Below the pieces are notes generated by a model. It was not told where the DNA came from. It ran no database searches and saw only the letters and a list, made by a program, of their open reading frames with translations. 36,269 nt of DNA from Zoogloea sp. (GTDB taxonomy: Bacteria > Pseudomonadota > Gammaproteobacteria > Burkholderiales > Rhodocyclaceae). A program made the position numbers and the translations under genes. The stretch is taken from contig NZ_JAOAUU010000144.1 in assembly GCF_030157465.1 (NCBI RefSeq), forward strand, positions 1 through 36,269, in the 5' to 3' direction. Below, piece by piece: positions 1 to 8,539 of this stretch (positions within the stretch are counted from its first letter, which is position 1; every line of letters begins with the position of its first letter).

Positions 1-6
1 CGGCTG

Positions 7-354
7 ATGGCGTACCTGCCGAACCGTGGTGACATCGTGCATCTCGATTTCGACCCTTCTTCCGGTCGGGAGATGAAAGTCCCGCACTTCGGGTTGGTCC
101 TGAGCGGCAAGATCTTCAACCAGCAAGGGCTGGCGATGATTTGCCCAATTTCGCAGGGCGCCGCTGCCGCCGCCCGTACATACGGGACTGTGGTCACGCT
201 GATCGGGGCGGGCACCGACACCCAGGGCGCCGTGCACTGCCACCAGTTGAAGTCGCTGGACTGGCGAGCGCGGAATGTGAGCCTCAAGGAAACGGTGCCG
301 CAGTACGTCGTGGATGAAGCCCTGGCCAGAATTGAAGCCATTCTGTTTGAGTAG
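7..354 (+). CDS. MazF/PemK (ChpB-type) toxin, putative endoribonuclease
   Basis: A 115-residue protein of the MazF/PemK/ChpB toxin family, which cleave mRNA at short sequence motifs and stall growth when their antitoxin is lost. The N-terminus (GDIVHLDFDPSSGREM) has the usual G-D-I-V opening and the G-x-E loop. PHFGLVLS, MICPIS and QLKSLDW match the conserved core strands in order, and the length is normal for the family. The ATG at 7 overlaps a TGA at 5-7 belonging to a frame that enters from the left edge. This TGATG junction is typical of an antitoxin-toxin pair, so the MazE/ChpS-like antitoxin probably lies just outside the window. That is inference, because only two codons of the upstream frame are visible. 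Family assignment is confident; activity and target motif are unknown. Confidence 0.88.
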   Translation: MAYLPNRGDIVHLDFDPSSGREMKVPHFGLVLSGKIFNQQGLAMICPISQGAAAAARTYGTVVTLIGAGTDTQGAVHCHQLKSLDWRARNVSLKETVPQYVVDEALARIEAILFE

Positions 355-415
355 AAACATCCAAGAAAGTAGCCTGATCCGCGTTGTCAGTTTGTTATCA
401 CTCACCGCACGACCA

Positions 416-457
416 AACAAAAAGCCCTGCAAGTGAAAATTGCAGGGCTTTATTTTT
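416..457 (-). terminator. Rho-independent terminator after tRNA-Leu (possibly bidirectional)
   Basis: A perfect 12-bp stem pairs AAAGCCCTGCAA (421-432) with TTGCAGGGCTTT (440-451) around a 7-base loop. On the minus strand it lies 20 bases beyond the CCA end of the tRNA and is followed by TTTTTGTTTGG. An ATTTTT run on the plus side means it may also end the toxin transcript arriving from the left. Confidence 0.88.
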
Positions 458-471
458 ACAGCGCTTTTATG

Positions 472-556
472 TGGTGCCCGGAACGGGACTTGAACCCGTA
501 AGCCTTGCGGCGGCGGATTTTAAGTCCGCAGTGTTTACCGATTTCACCATCCGGGC
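472..556 (-). tRNA. tRNA-Leu (anticodon UAA)
   Basis: On the minus strand the acceptor stem GCCCGGA (556-550) pairs with TCCGGGC (482-476), followed by discriminator A and an encoded CCA (474-472). The anticodon stem GCGGA/TCCGC encloses the loop CTTAAAA, giving anticodon UAA, which reads leucine UUA codons. The T arm is ACGGG-TTCAAGT-CCCGT. A long variable arm makes it class II, as expected for leucine. The gene starts 9 bases after the minE stop codon with no visible promoter in between, so it may be processed from a minCDE read-through transcript. Confidence 0.95.
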
Positions 557-565
557 CCGGAGGAT

Positions 566-826
566 TTATTTTTGCGGCTGCTCCGGCAGCGTGATGTTCA
601 CTTCGAGGATTTCGCAGTTGTCCTGCTTTTCGAGCTGAACCTTGATGTCGTCGGGGCCGACATTCACGTACTTGGAGATCACCGCGATCAGCTCGCGCTG
701 CAGGTCGGGCAGGAAATCCGGTGTGCGGTTGGTGCCGCGCTCGTGGGCGATGATGAGCGACAGGCGCTCCTTGGCAACCGAGGCGGTCTTCTGCTTGCTA
801 CCGAAAAAGTAGGAAAGGAGCGACAT
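566..826 (-). CDS. minE: MinE, cell division topological specificity factor
   Basis: MinE (86 residues) drives pole-to-pole oscillation of MinCD by stimulating MinD ATPase at the membrane, keeping FtsZ assembly at midcell. The N-terminal [20 protein letters not shown] is the amphipathic membrane-targeting segment. [11 protein letters not shown] (about residues 21-31) is the MinD-contact helix/strand. The rest ([18 protein letters not shown] and the following strands) is the dimerising topological domain. Length is normal for the family. It is the last protein gene of minCDE, 1 base after minD, with tRNA-Leu 9 bases further on. Confidence 0.97.
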   Translation of the reverse strand: MSLLSYFFGSKQKTASVAKERLSLIIAHERGTNRTPDFLPDLQRELIAVISKYVNVGPDDIKVQLEKQDNCEILEVNITLPEQPQK

Positions 827-827
827 C

Positions 828-1643
828 TTACTTGCCTCCGAAGAGCCGCTTCAGCAGGCCGGGCTTTTCGTAGGCGACGAAGCGCAGCGGACGGTCTTCG
901 TCGAGGAAGCGCGCAACTACGTCCTGGTAGGCGATGGCCACGTCGCTGTCCTTGAGGTGGATCGCCGGGGTGCCCTGGTTGGAGGCCTGCAGCACGTCGT
1001 CGGATTCGGGGATGACGCCGATCAGCGGAATGCGCAGGAGTTCCTGCACGTCCTTGTAGGACAGCATTTCGCCGTCTTCGACGCGCTTGGGCGAGTAGCG
1101 GGTGACCAGCAGGTGTTCCTTGACCGGTTCGCGGCCTTCGATGGCGCGGCGGCTCTTGCTTTGCAGGATGCCGAGGATGCGGTCGGAGTCACGCACCGAG
1201 GAGACTTCGGGGTTGGACACGACGATGGCTTCGTCGGCGAAGGTCAGGGCCATCACGGCGCCGCGCTCGATGCCGGCGGGGGAATCGCACAGGATGTAGT
1301 CGAAGCCCAGGTGTTCGAGATCCTTCAGCACCTTTTCGACGCCTTCTTCGGTCAGCGCATCCTTGTCGCGGGTTTGCGAGGCGGGAAGGATGAAGAGGTT
1401 GTCGCAGTGCTTGTCCTTGATCAGGGCCTGATTGAGGTTGGCCTCGCCATTCACGACGTTGATGAGGTCGTAGACCACGCGGCGCTCGCAGCCCATGATG
1501 AGGTCGAGGTTGCGCAGGCCCACGTCGAAGTCGATGACCGCGGTCTTGAAGCCGCGCAGTGCTAGGCCGGTGGAAATGCTCGCGCTGGTGGTGGTCTTGC
1601 CGACGCCACCCTTGCCTGACGTTACTACGATGACGCGTGCCAC
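828..1643 (-). CDS. minD: MinD, septum site-determining ATPase
   Basis: MinD (271 residues) is a ParA/MinD-family ATPase that dimerises on the inner membrane with ATP, recruits MinC, and is released by MinE. The deviant Walker A motif KGGVGKTT lies near residues 11-18, and the switch-region motif DSPAGIE is conserved. The C-terminus ([12 protein letters not shown]) is the amphipathic membrane-targeting helix. The start ATG at 1643 gives [13 protein letters not shown], the family's usual N-terminus. It lies between minC (31-base gap) and minE (1-base gap), in the standard order. Confidence 0.98.
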   Translation of the reverse strand: MARVIVVTSGKGGVGKTTTSASISTGLALRGFKTAVIDFDVGLRNLDLIMGCERRVVYDLINVVNGEANLNQALIKDKHCDNLFILPASQTRDKDALTEEGVEKVLKDLEHLGFDYILCDSPAGIERGAVMALTFADEAIVVSNPEVSSVRDSDRILGILQSKSRRAIEGREPVKEHLLVTRYSPKRVEDGEMLSYKDVQELLRIPLIGVIPESDDVLQASNQGTPAIHLKDSDVAIAYQDVVARFLDEDRPLRFVAYEKPGLLKRLFGGK

Positions 1644-1674
1644 GATGTCCCCTTAAGTCTGTTTGTGTGCTGCT

Positions 1675-2496
1675 TCAGTCGTACTGAAGCGGCGTGATTT
1701 CGAGAGTATGCAGGTTGTCCGAGCCGGTCAGGCGGACCTGGGCGCCGCGTCCGGCGACGGTTTGCGGGATGCCGCGCTCGAAGGTGCGGTATACGCCAGC
1801 GATGGAGACCAGCTCGGGACCGAAATTGGTGCTGAATATACGTGCCGATGTGTCGCCGCGGGCGCCGGCCAGCGCGCGGCCGCGCAGCGGGCCATAGCAG
1901 TGGATGCTGCCGTCGGCAATGATCTCGGAGCCGGGGCTCATGCCGGCCAGGAGGACCAGGTCGCCGCCCTTGGCATAAACCTGCTGCCCCGAGCGCAGCG
2001 GCCGGTCGACCACCAGCGTGGGGGCGAGGCCGTTATCGGAAGAGGCGGCGGCGGGGGCCTGCGGTGCCGCTTCGACAGGGGCCGGGGCCAGGGTGGGGGC
2101 AGGTGCCGGTGCCGGGGCGGGCGGCGGCGTGCGCGGCTGGGCTGCGGCCACCGGACGCTCGGCTGAAAAACTTTCAGCGCCAAGCACGGCAAGGCCGGCG
2201 CGGCGGGCGCCTTCCAGGAGGTGTTCGTCGAGGTTGCGCACGCCCACCGGCTGCAGCTGGTAGCGCCGCAGCAGGCTGAGCACGGCGGTCCAGTCCACCC
2301 GGTCGGGCGAGTTGCCGAGCTGGGAAAAGTCGAGAATGGCGGGTTCGCCGGCGAAGAAATCGGGCATGCCGCCAAGCATCATGTGGAGGGCGTCGGCGAG
2401 GCGGACGGCGTCCGTTTCACGGACGTAGGCCGTCATGACTGCCAGGCTGGCGCCCTTGAACTCGATCAGTTTGCCCTGCAGGGATGCGTCGGCCAT
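1675..2496 (-). CDS. minC: MinC, septum site-determining FtsZ inhibitor
   Basis: MinC (273 residues from the ATG at 2496) blocks FtsZ polymerisation away from midcell. The N-terminal FtsZ-inhibiting domain covers about residues 7-112. A Pro/Ala-rich linker (about 117-156) follows. The C-terminal beta-helix domain (about 158-273) starts with the MinD-binding motif RPLRSGQQVYA and continues with the GGDLVLLAGMSPGSEI rungs. The frame stays open upstream to a TTG at 2535, but ATG 2496 gives the family N-terminus MADASLQGKLIEFKG. The long low-complexity linker is notable but linkers vary in this family. First gene of minCDE. Confidence 0.95.
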   Translation of the reverse strand: MADASLQGKLIEFKGASLAVMTAYVRETDAVRLADALHMMLGGMPDFFAGEPAILDFSQLGNSPDRVDWTAVLSLLRRYQLQPVGVRNLDEHLLEGARRAGLAVLGAESFSAERPVAAAQPRTPPPAPAPAPAPTLAPAPVEAAPQAPAAASSDNGLAPTLVVDRPLRSGQQVYAKGGDLVLLAGMSPGSEIIADGSIHCYGPLRGRALAGARGDTSARIFSTNFGPELVSIAGVYRTFERGIPQTVAGRGAQVRLTGSDNLHTLEITPLQYD

Positions 2497-2534
2497 GAAT
2501 TTGGGGTGCGGTATGCGCGGACTAAAACCCGTCA

Positions 2535-2563
2535 AGTCTACTTTTCAGCGGGGTTTCGGGCAA
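2535..2563 (-). promoter_or_regulatory. Candidate sigma-70 promoter for minCDE
   Basis: On the minus strand TTGCCC (2563-2558) and TAGACT (2540-2535) are separated by 17 bases, matching 4 of 6 consensus positions in each box. They lie about 40 bases before the minC ATG, between the hslO stop codon and minC. The match is modest. Confidence 0.3.
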
Positions 2564-2576
2564 GTCCGCTGGTCAA

Positions 2577-3473
2577 TCAATGCAAAATGCGCGGTTCGGC
2601 GGGGTCGGCAGCCGGGTTTTCAGCCTCTTCGGCGAACACGGCGGCCAGGTCGTCGGCGGTGAGCCGGTATTCGTGGTTCGAAAGGTCGTCGTGGATCAGG
2701 ATTTCACCGTGTTCGGCGATCACCGCTTCGAGTTCGGCGCGGCCGAGGGTGCGCAGCATGCCGTGCACCTTGTCCCAGTCGAGGGGCCAGTCGTGGGTGA
2801 CTTCGCGGGCGTCGAAGAGGCGCACGGTTTCCTGGTGGAACAGGCGCGTCAGGATGTCTTCCGGGCCGAGTTCGAGGAGTTCTTCGGCTTGCAGCGTGGA
2901 GGCCAGGCGGGTGATGCGGTCCCAGCCGTCGGGGTCTTTCCTGTCGGCGTCGGGCAGCTTTTGCAGGAACAGGCAGGCCGATTTCGTGCCGGAGCAGGCG
3001 GTGTGCAGCGCGGCGGGCTGTTGCTCGGACTGGGTGAGGTAGTGCTCGAAGACTTCGCCGATGGTGTTGCCTTCGATCGGCACGTAGCTCTGGTAGGGCT
3101 GGCGCAGCTCGGGCATGTCGAGGCTCAGCAGCAGCTGGCCGTCGCCGACCAGGTCGGTGATGCCGAGTTTGCCGGCGACATCCGCGGAGGCCTTGGCGTA
3201 GCCCCGCAGGTTGAGGGTTTCGGCGATGTCGACCACCAGCAGGCTGACCGGGCCGTGACCCTGCAGTTGAATGGTGAGTCGGCCGGGTTGCTTGAGGTTG
3301 CCGCCGATGACGCAGGCAACGGCGCACATCTCGCCGAGGAGATCGCGCACCACGGCGGGGTAGTCGCGGTTTTCGAGCAGGGCCTGCCAGACGTCGTCGA
3401 GCTGGACGATTGCGCCGCGGATGTCGAGTTCGTCGAGCAGGAAACGCTGCACGTAGCTGGTGGAGTCGTTCAT
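2577..3473 (-). CDS. hslO: Hsp33-family chaperone HslO lacking the redox-switch cysteines
   Basis: A full-length (298-residue) Hsp33 homologue. In E. coli Hsp33 is a redox-activated holdase: four C-terminal cysteines bind zinc and form disulfides under oxidative stress. The N-terminal chaperone fold is well conserved (IRGAIVQLDDVW near the start; GNTIGEVFEHYLTQSEQQPA at about 135-154). The C-terminal switch domain is recognisable from VHGMLRTLGRAELEAVIAEHGEI (about residues 236-258), but the CxC position reads W229-P-L231 and HCxxC reads H261-D-D-L-S265. None of the four cysteines remains. The only cysteines (50, 54, 160, 167) are in the chaperone core. The reading frame is intact, so this is substitution rather than a frameshift. 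The ATG overlaps the stop of the ArsC-like gene upstream by ATGA, implying coupling. Confidence 0.9.
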   Translation of the reverse strand: MNDSTSYVQRFLLDELDIRGAIVQLDDVWQALLENRDYPAVVRDLLGEMCAVACVIGGNLKQPGRLTIQLQGHGPVSLLVVDIAETLNLRGYAKASADVAGKLGITDLVGDGQLLLSLDMPELRQPYQSYVPIEGNTIGEVFEHYLTQSEQQPAALHTACSGTKSACLFLQKLPDADRKDPDGWDRITRLASTLQAEELLELGPEDILTRLFHQETVRLFDAREVTHDWPLDWDKVHGMLRTLGRAELEAVIAEHGEILIHDDLSNHEYRLTADDLAAVFAEEAENPAADPAEPRILH

Positions 3474-3835
3474 TCGGGGGTTCCTGCAGTGGCGTGGAGG
3501 CTGGCGTAGAGGGCGGGGTCAAAGCCGACCAGCACCTGGCCGCCGGTGGTTTCGAGGACGGGGCGGCGGATCAGGCTGGGAAATTCCTGCATCAGCTGGA
3601 CGGCCGCGTCCGGCGTGTCGATGGCCTGGCGTTCGGGCGGAAGCTTGCGCCAGGTGGTGCCGCGGGTATTCACCAGCGTCTTCCAGCCGACGGCCTCGCT
3701 CCAGGCGTGGAGCCGGGCGGCGTCGATGCCGGATTTTTTGTAGTCGTGGAAGCTGTAGGCGACGCCTTGCTGGTCGAGCCAGGCGAAGGCTTTTTTCATG
3801 GTGTCGCAGTTCTTGATGCCGTAGATCGTGTGCAT
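3470..3835 (-). CDS. ArsC/Spx (YffB)-family thiol reductase-like protein
   Basis: A 121-residue member of the ArsC/Spx/YffB thioredoxin-fold family. The N-terminus MHTIYGIKNCDTMKKA carries the single active-site cysteine (Cys10) typical of YffB-type proteins. The C-terminal half has the R-R-P motif (LIRRPVLE) that places an anion-binding arginine. YffB-type proteins are usually distinguished from true arsenate reductases by sequence and have been proposed to be glutathione-dependent reductases, so arsenate activity should not be assumed. It is the first gene of a two-gene unit with hslO, overlapping by 4 bases, which fits a thiol-stress theme. A hairpin lies in its leader (3851-3871). Confidence 0.85.
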   Translation of the reverse strand: MHTIYGIKNCDTMKKAFAWLDQQGVAYSFHDYKKSGIDAARLHAWSEAVGWKTLVNTRGTTWRKLPPERQAIDTPDAAVQLMQEFPSLIRRPVLETTGGQVLVGFDPALYASLHATAGTPE

Positions 3836-3850
3836 GGGGCCTAAAGCAGC

Positions 3851-3871
3851 GCGACGCCGGGGAGGCGTCGC
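3851..3871 (-). other. Stem-loop in the leader of the arsC-like/hslO unit
   Basis: GCGACGCC (3851-3858) pairs perfectly with GGCGTCGC (3864-3871) around a 5-base loop, 16 bases before the ATG at 3835 on the minus strand. It could affect translation initiation or mRNA stability. No terminator T-run follows. Confidence 0.45.
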
Positions 3872-3949
3872 TGGAAAATCAATGGGATGGAGCGGATTTT
3901 AGCCGGGCGGGGGTGGGGTTGGGGGGAATTGTTGCGCGGGGATTCACTG

Positions 3950-4021
3950 TTCGCTGATGGAGACCAAGCGCTTTCCGTTGCTTGGCGTCACATTGACCGG
4001 GTCCCGGCCCGGCGGCCGGCC
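3950..4021 (+). repeat. Left arm of a 72-base inverted repeat
   Basis: The arm begins TTCGCTGATGGAGACCAAG and aligns without gaps to the reverse complement of 4397-4468. The first 28 bases match at 25 positions, and the GC-rich inner 14 bases match at 12; the middle is less similar. The two arms bracket 375 bases, giving a 519-base unit (3950-4468). Confidence 0.75.
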
Positions 4022-4050
4022 TACTTCTTTGCGTCGCCAAAGAAGTAGGC
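4019..4050. repeat. 13-bp hairpin, probable core of a dispersed extragenic repeat
   Basis: GCCTACTTCTTTG (4019-4031) pairs perfectly with CAAAGAAGTAGGC (4038-4050) around a 6-base loop. From memory, very similar CTACTTTCTTTG/CAAAGAAAGTAG hairpins followed by AAGAAAGGCG recur in many beta- and gammaproteobacterial genomes; copy number here cannot be counted from this window. Confidence 0.6.
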
Positions 4051-4321
4051 AAGAAAGGCGACCCCGCCGAACCGGTCGTCTGCTTCGCAGCCGACTGCCT
4101 TGCGCTGCTCACAACAGGCGGCCGGCGCAGAACTCGCGGGCTGCGCCCGCTCAAACAGCTGCGCCGAACTTCCCCGCCTGTTGCTCCGCTGCTCAGCGGT
4201 TCGGAAGGGGCTTTCAGCAGACACCGAGCCTTTACTGGAGCGGCTTGTGTCATCGACGAGTTCGTTCGCCTTTGGTGTCCGTAGAAAGTGGATGCGATTA
4301 TCGTCATGCCCGACCCTGGGA

Positions 4322-4349
4322 GGTCGGATTACGTTGCGCTAATCCGATC
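4322..4349. repeat. Palindromic extragenic repeat (TCGGATTA/TAATCCGA)
   Basis: TCGGATTA (4324-4331) and TAATCCGA (4340-4347) form an 8-bp stem around 8 bases. The unit resembles the GTCGGATTACGCTGCGCTAATCCGAC repeat that I recall as common between genes in betaproteobacteria. Confidence 0.55.
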
Positions 4350-4396
4350 TACTCTGCCCGGTGATTCCGAAAAGCCCTTCTGAGCCGGTGAAGCGG

Positions 4397-4468
4397 GGCC
4401 GGCTGCCGGTCCGGGAACCGGCCGATCCAAGGCTGAATAGCGGAAAGCCGTTGGTCTCCATCGGCGAA
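4397..4468 (-). repeat. Right arm of the 72-base inverted repeat
   Basis: Read on the minus strand from 4468, it starts TTCGCCGATGGAGACCAAC and matches the arm at 3950-4021 colinearly. Both arms, read outward-in, would encode a short M-E-T-x-x-F-P-L peptide, but neither has an RBS or a sustained protein-like frame. Confidence 0.75.
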
Positions 4469-4542
4469 CGGCAAACCCTGCGCAGGCCTGCCAGCATTTG
4501 CAGGTATGTAATCGAAGTTCGGCGGGGCGTGATCGAGATGTT

Positions 4543-4560
4543 GTCGGGTTGCAACCCGAC
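4543..4560. repeat. Perfect 18-bp palindrome
   Basis: GTCGGGTTGCAACCCGAC is its own reverse complement. It is followed by CTACA, again resembling a widespread extragenic palindrome. It lies about 50 bases downstream of tex and could also work as a 3' mRNA structure. Confidence 0.6.
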
Positions 4561-4568
4561 CTACACCA

Positions 4569-4612
4569 GCCCGCAGGTGCCTGCGGGCCGGCGAGGCCGG
4601 CCCGGGTGGTGC

Positions 4613-4628
<16 letters not shown>
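4569..4628 (-). terminator. Stem-loops at the tex stop, possible transcript end
   Basis: Two hairpins: GCCCGCAGG/CCTGCGGGC (4569-4577 with 4580-4588) downstream of tex, and GGTGCTTA/TAAGCACC (4608-4615 with 4621-4628) spanning the stop codon. No T-run follows the first, so intrinsic termination is uncertain. Confidence 0.35.
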
Positions 4629-6949
<2,321 letters not shown>

Positions 6950-7131
6950 GGACGGACCCGGTGCGCGAAAAGGGCGCATGGTGCAGAAACCCGGCCAACG
7001 CTGCAAGCCCGTTACCGCATGAGTTTCCGGTAAAATCCCACGATTATTCGTGTCGCGGACGCTGCATCCTCCGCACACCTCACGCCAGGCCGCCCTTTGC
7101 GGCGTGCCGGCCCAGCAGGAGATCACACCGC

Positions 7132-8424
7132 ATGAACCCCGTATTCGCCGCGCTGACCGCGGTGGTGTTCGGTTTGTTGGTGCTTGGAGGCGAAGCCTCC
7201 GCCGCACCGCAGCCGACCCACGCCACGCCAGCCCGCAAGGTGGCTCCGGCCGCCAAACCGGTTGCAAAACCGGCCCCCAAGTCCGCCTCGAAAGCCGCCG
7301 CCCCCAAGGCCTCAAAGGTATCGGCCAAGGCCTCCGAACCCAAAGCGGGCGCACGTTCCGCCGCGCCCAGGGCCGTCGTCGCCAAGGAGCGCGCTCCGAA
7401 GGTGGTCGCCGCAGCGCCCCGCGGCCGTGGCGTGAAAAACGTGGAGCCTGTGGCCAAGGCGTCCGCCAGGCCCGCCACCCGGGCCGAGCGCCGCGCCGCG
7501 GCTCGCGAAGCCGAGAGGGAAGCAAAAAAGGAAGCGCGCCAGCAGAAGGCTGCCCAGCCCGTGCGCACCGCCGGCCGGGGTGTAAAGCCGCCAGAGGCTG
7601 CGCCGGAGAAGCTGCGCCAGCCGGTTGTCGAGCCGCCGGTGCAGGCGCCGCTTGCCCGTTCGGTCAAGTCGGGGCACGCTCAAAAAGGCATCGGGCGGGA
7701 AGCGTTTGCGCCGATCGGGCGCGAGGCCTTCGTGCCGACGACGCCGCCGTTGCCGCGAGAAGCCGCAGTGCGCCAGTTGCAGGCGCCGGCGCAGGTTTCC
7801 GCCCCGGCTCCGGTGATGCCGGCCGCCAGGCCCAATGTGGCGCGGCAGAGCGTTGTGCTGCCGCCGCCGCATAACGTGCCGGTGCCCCCGGCTGCAGCGG
7901 CTCAGCCGGCTCCGCTGCGCCCGACGGTCGAGTTGCCAAAAGCCCAGTTCAGGCCGATTGCGGCTGCAACGTCCGAGATGTCGGCGGCGGAGGCCGCTGC
8001 GGCTGCTGCGGCGGCTGTCTCCGTTCAGCAGGCGGCGGTTGCGGCACCGGCACCGGTGCCTGCGCCCGTGGCTCCTCAGCCTGTTCAGCGGGGTGCTCCG
8101 ATGCCGGCTCCCGCGGCGGTGCCCGTGCCGTCACAGGCGCAGCCGGCCGCGCCCGTGCAGCGTCAGGCGCGGGGCGTGGCGCGGGCTTATGCGATGGATG
8201 GCGCCAGCTTCTACCAGAGCGGGCGCAAGTTCCGGGTGCAGGGGCTCGATGCGCGGGATCCGGGCATGACCTCGGAGCATGCCACCCAGCGGCTGCAGCG
8301 CGCCCTGGATGGCGGCAACCTGACCGTCGAGCCGGTTGAGGTGGATGGAACCGGGCACACGATTGCCGTCGTGCGGGTCAATGGCCGCAACGTGGCTGAC
8401 GCCGTGCGTGGGGTAGCTAACTGA
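7132..8424 (+). CDS. Exported Ala/Pro/Lys-rich protein with a degenerate SNase-like C-terminal domain
   Basis: A 430-residue protein starting at ATG 7132, with AGGAG at 7117-7121. Residues 1-24 ([20 protein letters not shown] then EASA) form a signal peptide with an Ala-x-Ala cleavage site. Residues 25 to about 345 are low complexity, rich in Ala, Pro, Lys and Arg, first strongly basic and then Pro/Ala/Val/Gln-rich. The last 80 residues look folded: [12 protein letters not shown] and an A-x-x-x-L helix, then [21 protein letters not shown], resembling the thermonuclease (SNase) OB-fold order. If so, only R368 and D373 keep catalytic-type positions: Glu43 becomes Asp376 and Arg87 becomes His409. 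Exact role unknown; a periplasmic or envelope-associated, perhaps nucleic-acid- or peptidoglycan-facing, protein is conceivable. Single gene between tex and recJ with its own terminator. Confidence 0.8.
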   Translation: MNPVFAALTAVVFGLLVLGGEASAAPQPTHATPARKVAPAAKPVAKPAPKSASKAAAPKASKVSAKASEPKAGARSAAPRAVVAKERAPKVVAAAPRGRGVKNVEPVAKASARPATRAERRAAAREAEREAKKEARQQKAAQPVRTAGRGVKPPEAAPEKLRQPVVEPPVQAPLARSVKSGHAQKGIGREAFAPIGREAFVPTTPPLPREAAVRQLQAPAQVSAPAPVMPAARPNVARQSVVLPPPHNVPVPPAAAAQPAPLRPTVELPKAQFRPIAAATSEMSAAEAAAAAAAAVSVQQAAVAAPAPVPAPVAPQPVQRGAPMPAPAAVPVPSQAQPAAPVQRQARGVARAYAMDGASFYQSGRKFRVQGLDARDPGMTSEHATQRLQRALDGGNLTVEPVEVDGTGHTIAVVRVNGRNVADAVRGVAN

Positions 8425-8480
8425 GCGCGGCCTGATGTGCTCACCAAAATGAGCTGAAAGTCTTGTTCAGACTGCTGACG

Positions 8481-8513
8481 AACCCCCGGTTTTTTCCGGG
8501 GGTTTTGTTTTTT
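8481..8513 (+). terminator. Rho-independent terminator after the exported protein gene
   Basis: AACCCCCGG (8481-8489) pairs with CCGGGGGTT (8496-8504) around a six-T loop, followed by TTGTTTTTT. It lies 57 bases after the stop at 8424 and works in the plus direction. Confidence 0.9.
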
Positions 8514-8539
8514 ACGGGCGGGCTCGAACGCAGCCGGGG

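Larger units (their letters stand above)
3836..4612. other. 777-base non-coding, repeat-rich intergenic region
   Basis: The only gene-free stretch over 300 bases. No frame here has a start signal, recognisable domain or plausible composition. It lies between the 5' end of the arsC-like gene and the 3' end of tex. It contains a G-rich tract (about 3903-3927), two 72-base inverted-repeat arms (3950-4021 and 4397-4468), a 13-bp hairpin (4019-4050), a 6-bp hairpin (4136-4150), two palindromes (4322-4349, 4543-4560) and a GC hairpin near the tex stop. The overall look is of stacked dispersed extragenic repeats. Confidence 0.75.

Noticed and set aside
384-638. A small open frame across the tRNA gene
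   Set aside because: It runs through the terminator and tRNA-Leu on the opposite strand and has no RBS; the tRNA explains the sequence.
4021-4224. Short open frames within the repeat region
   Set aside because: They coincide with the hairpin repeats, have Arg/Ser/Ala-rich composition and lack ribosome-binding sites; such frames are often annotated spuriously in repeats.
7031-7036. TAAAAT as a -10 box for the exported protein gene
   Set aside because: No recognisable -35 lies at 16-18 bases upstream; kept only as a possibility.
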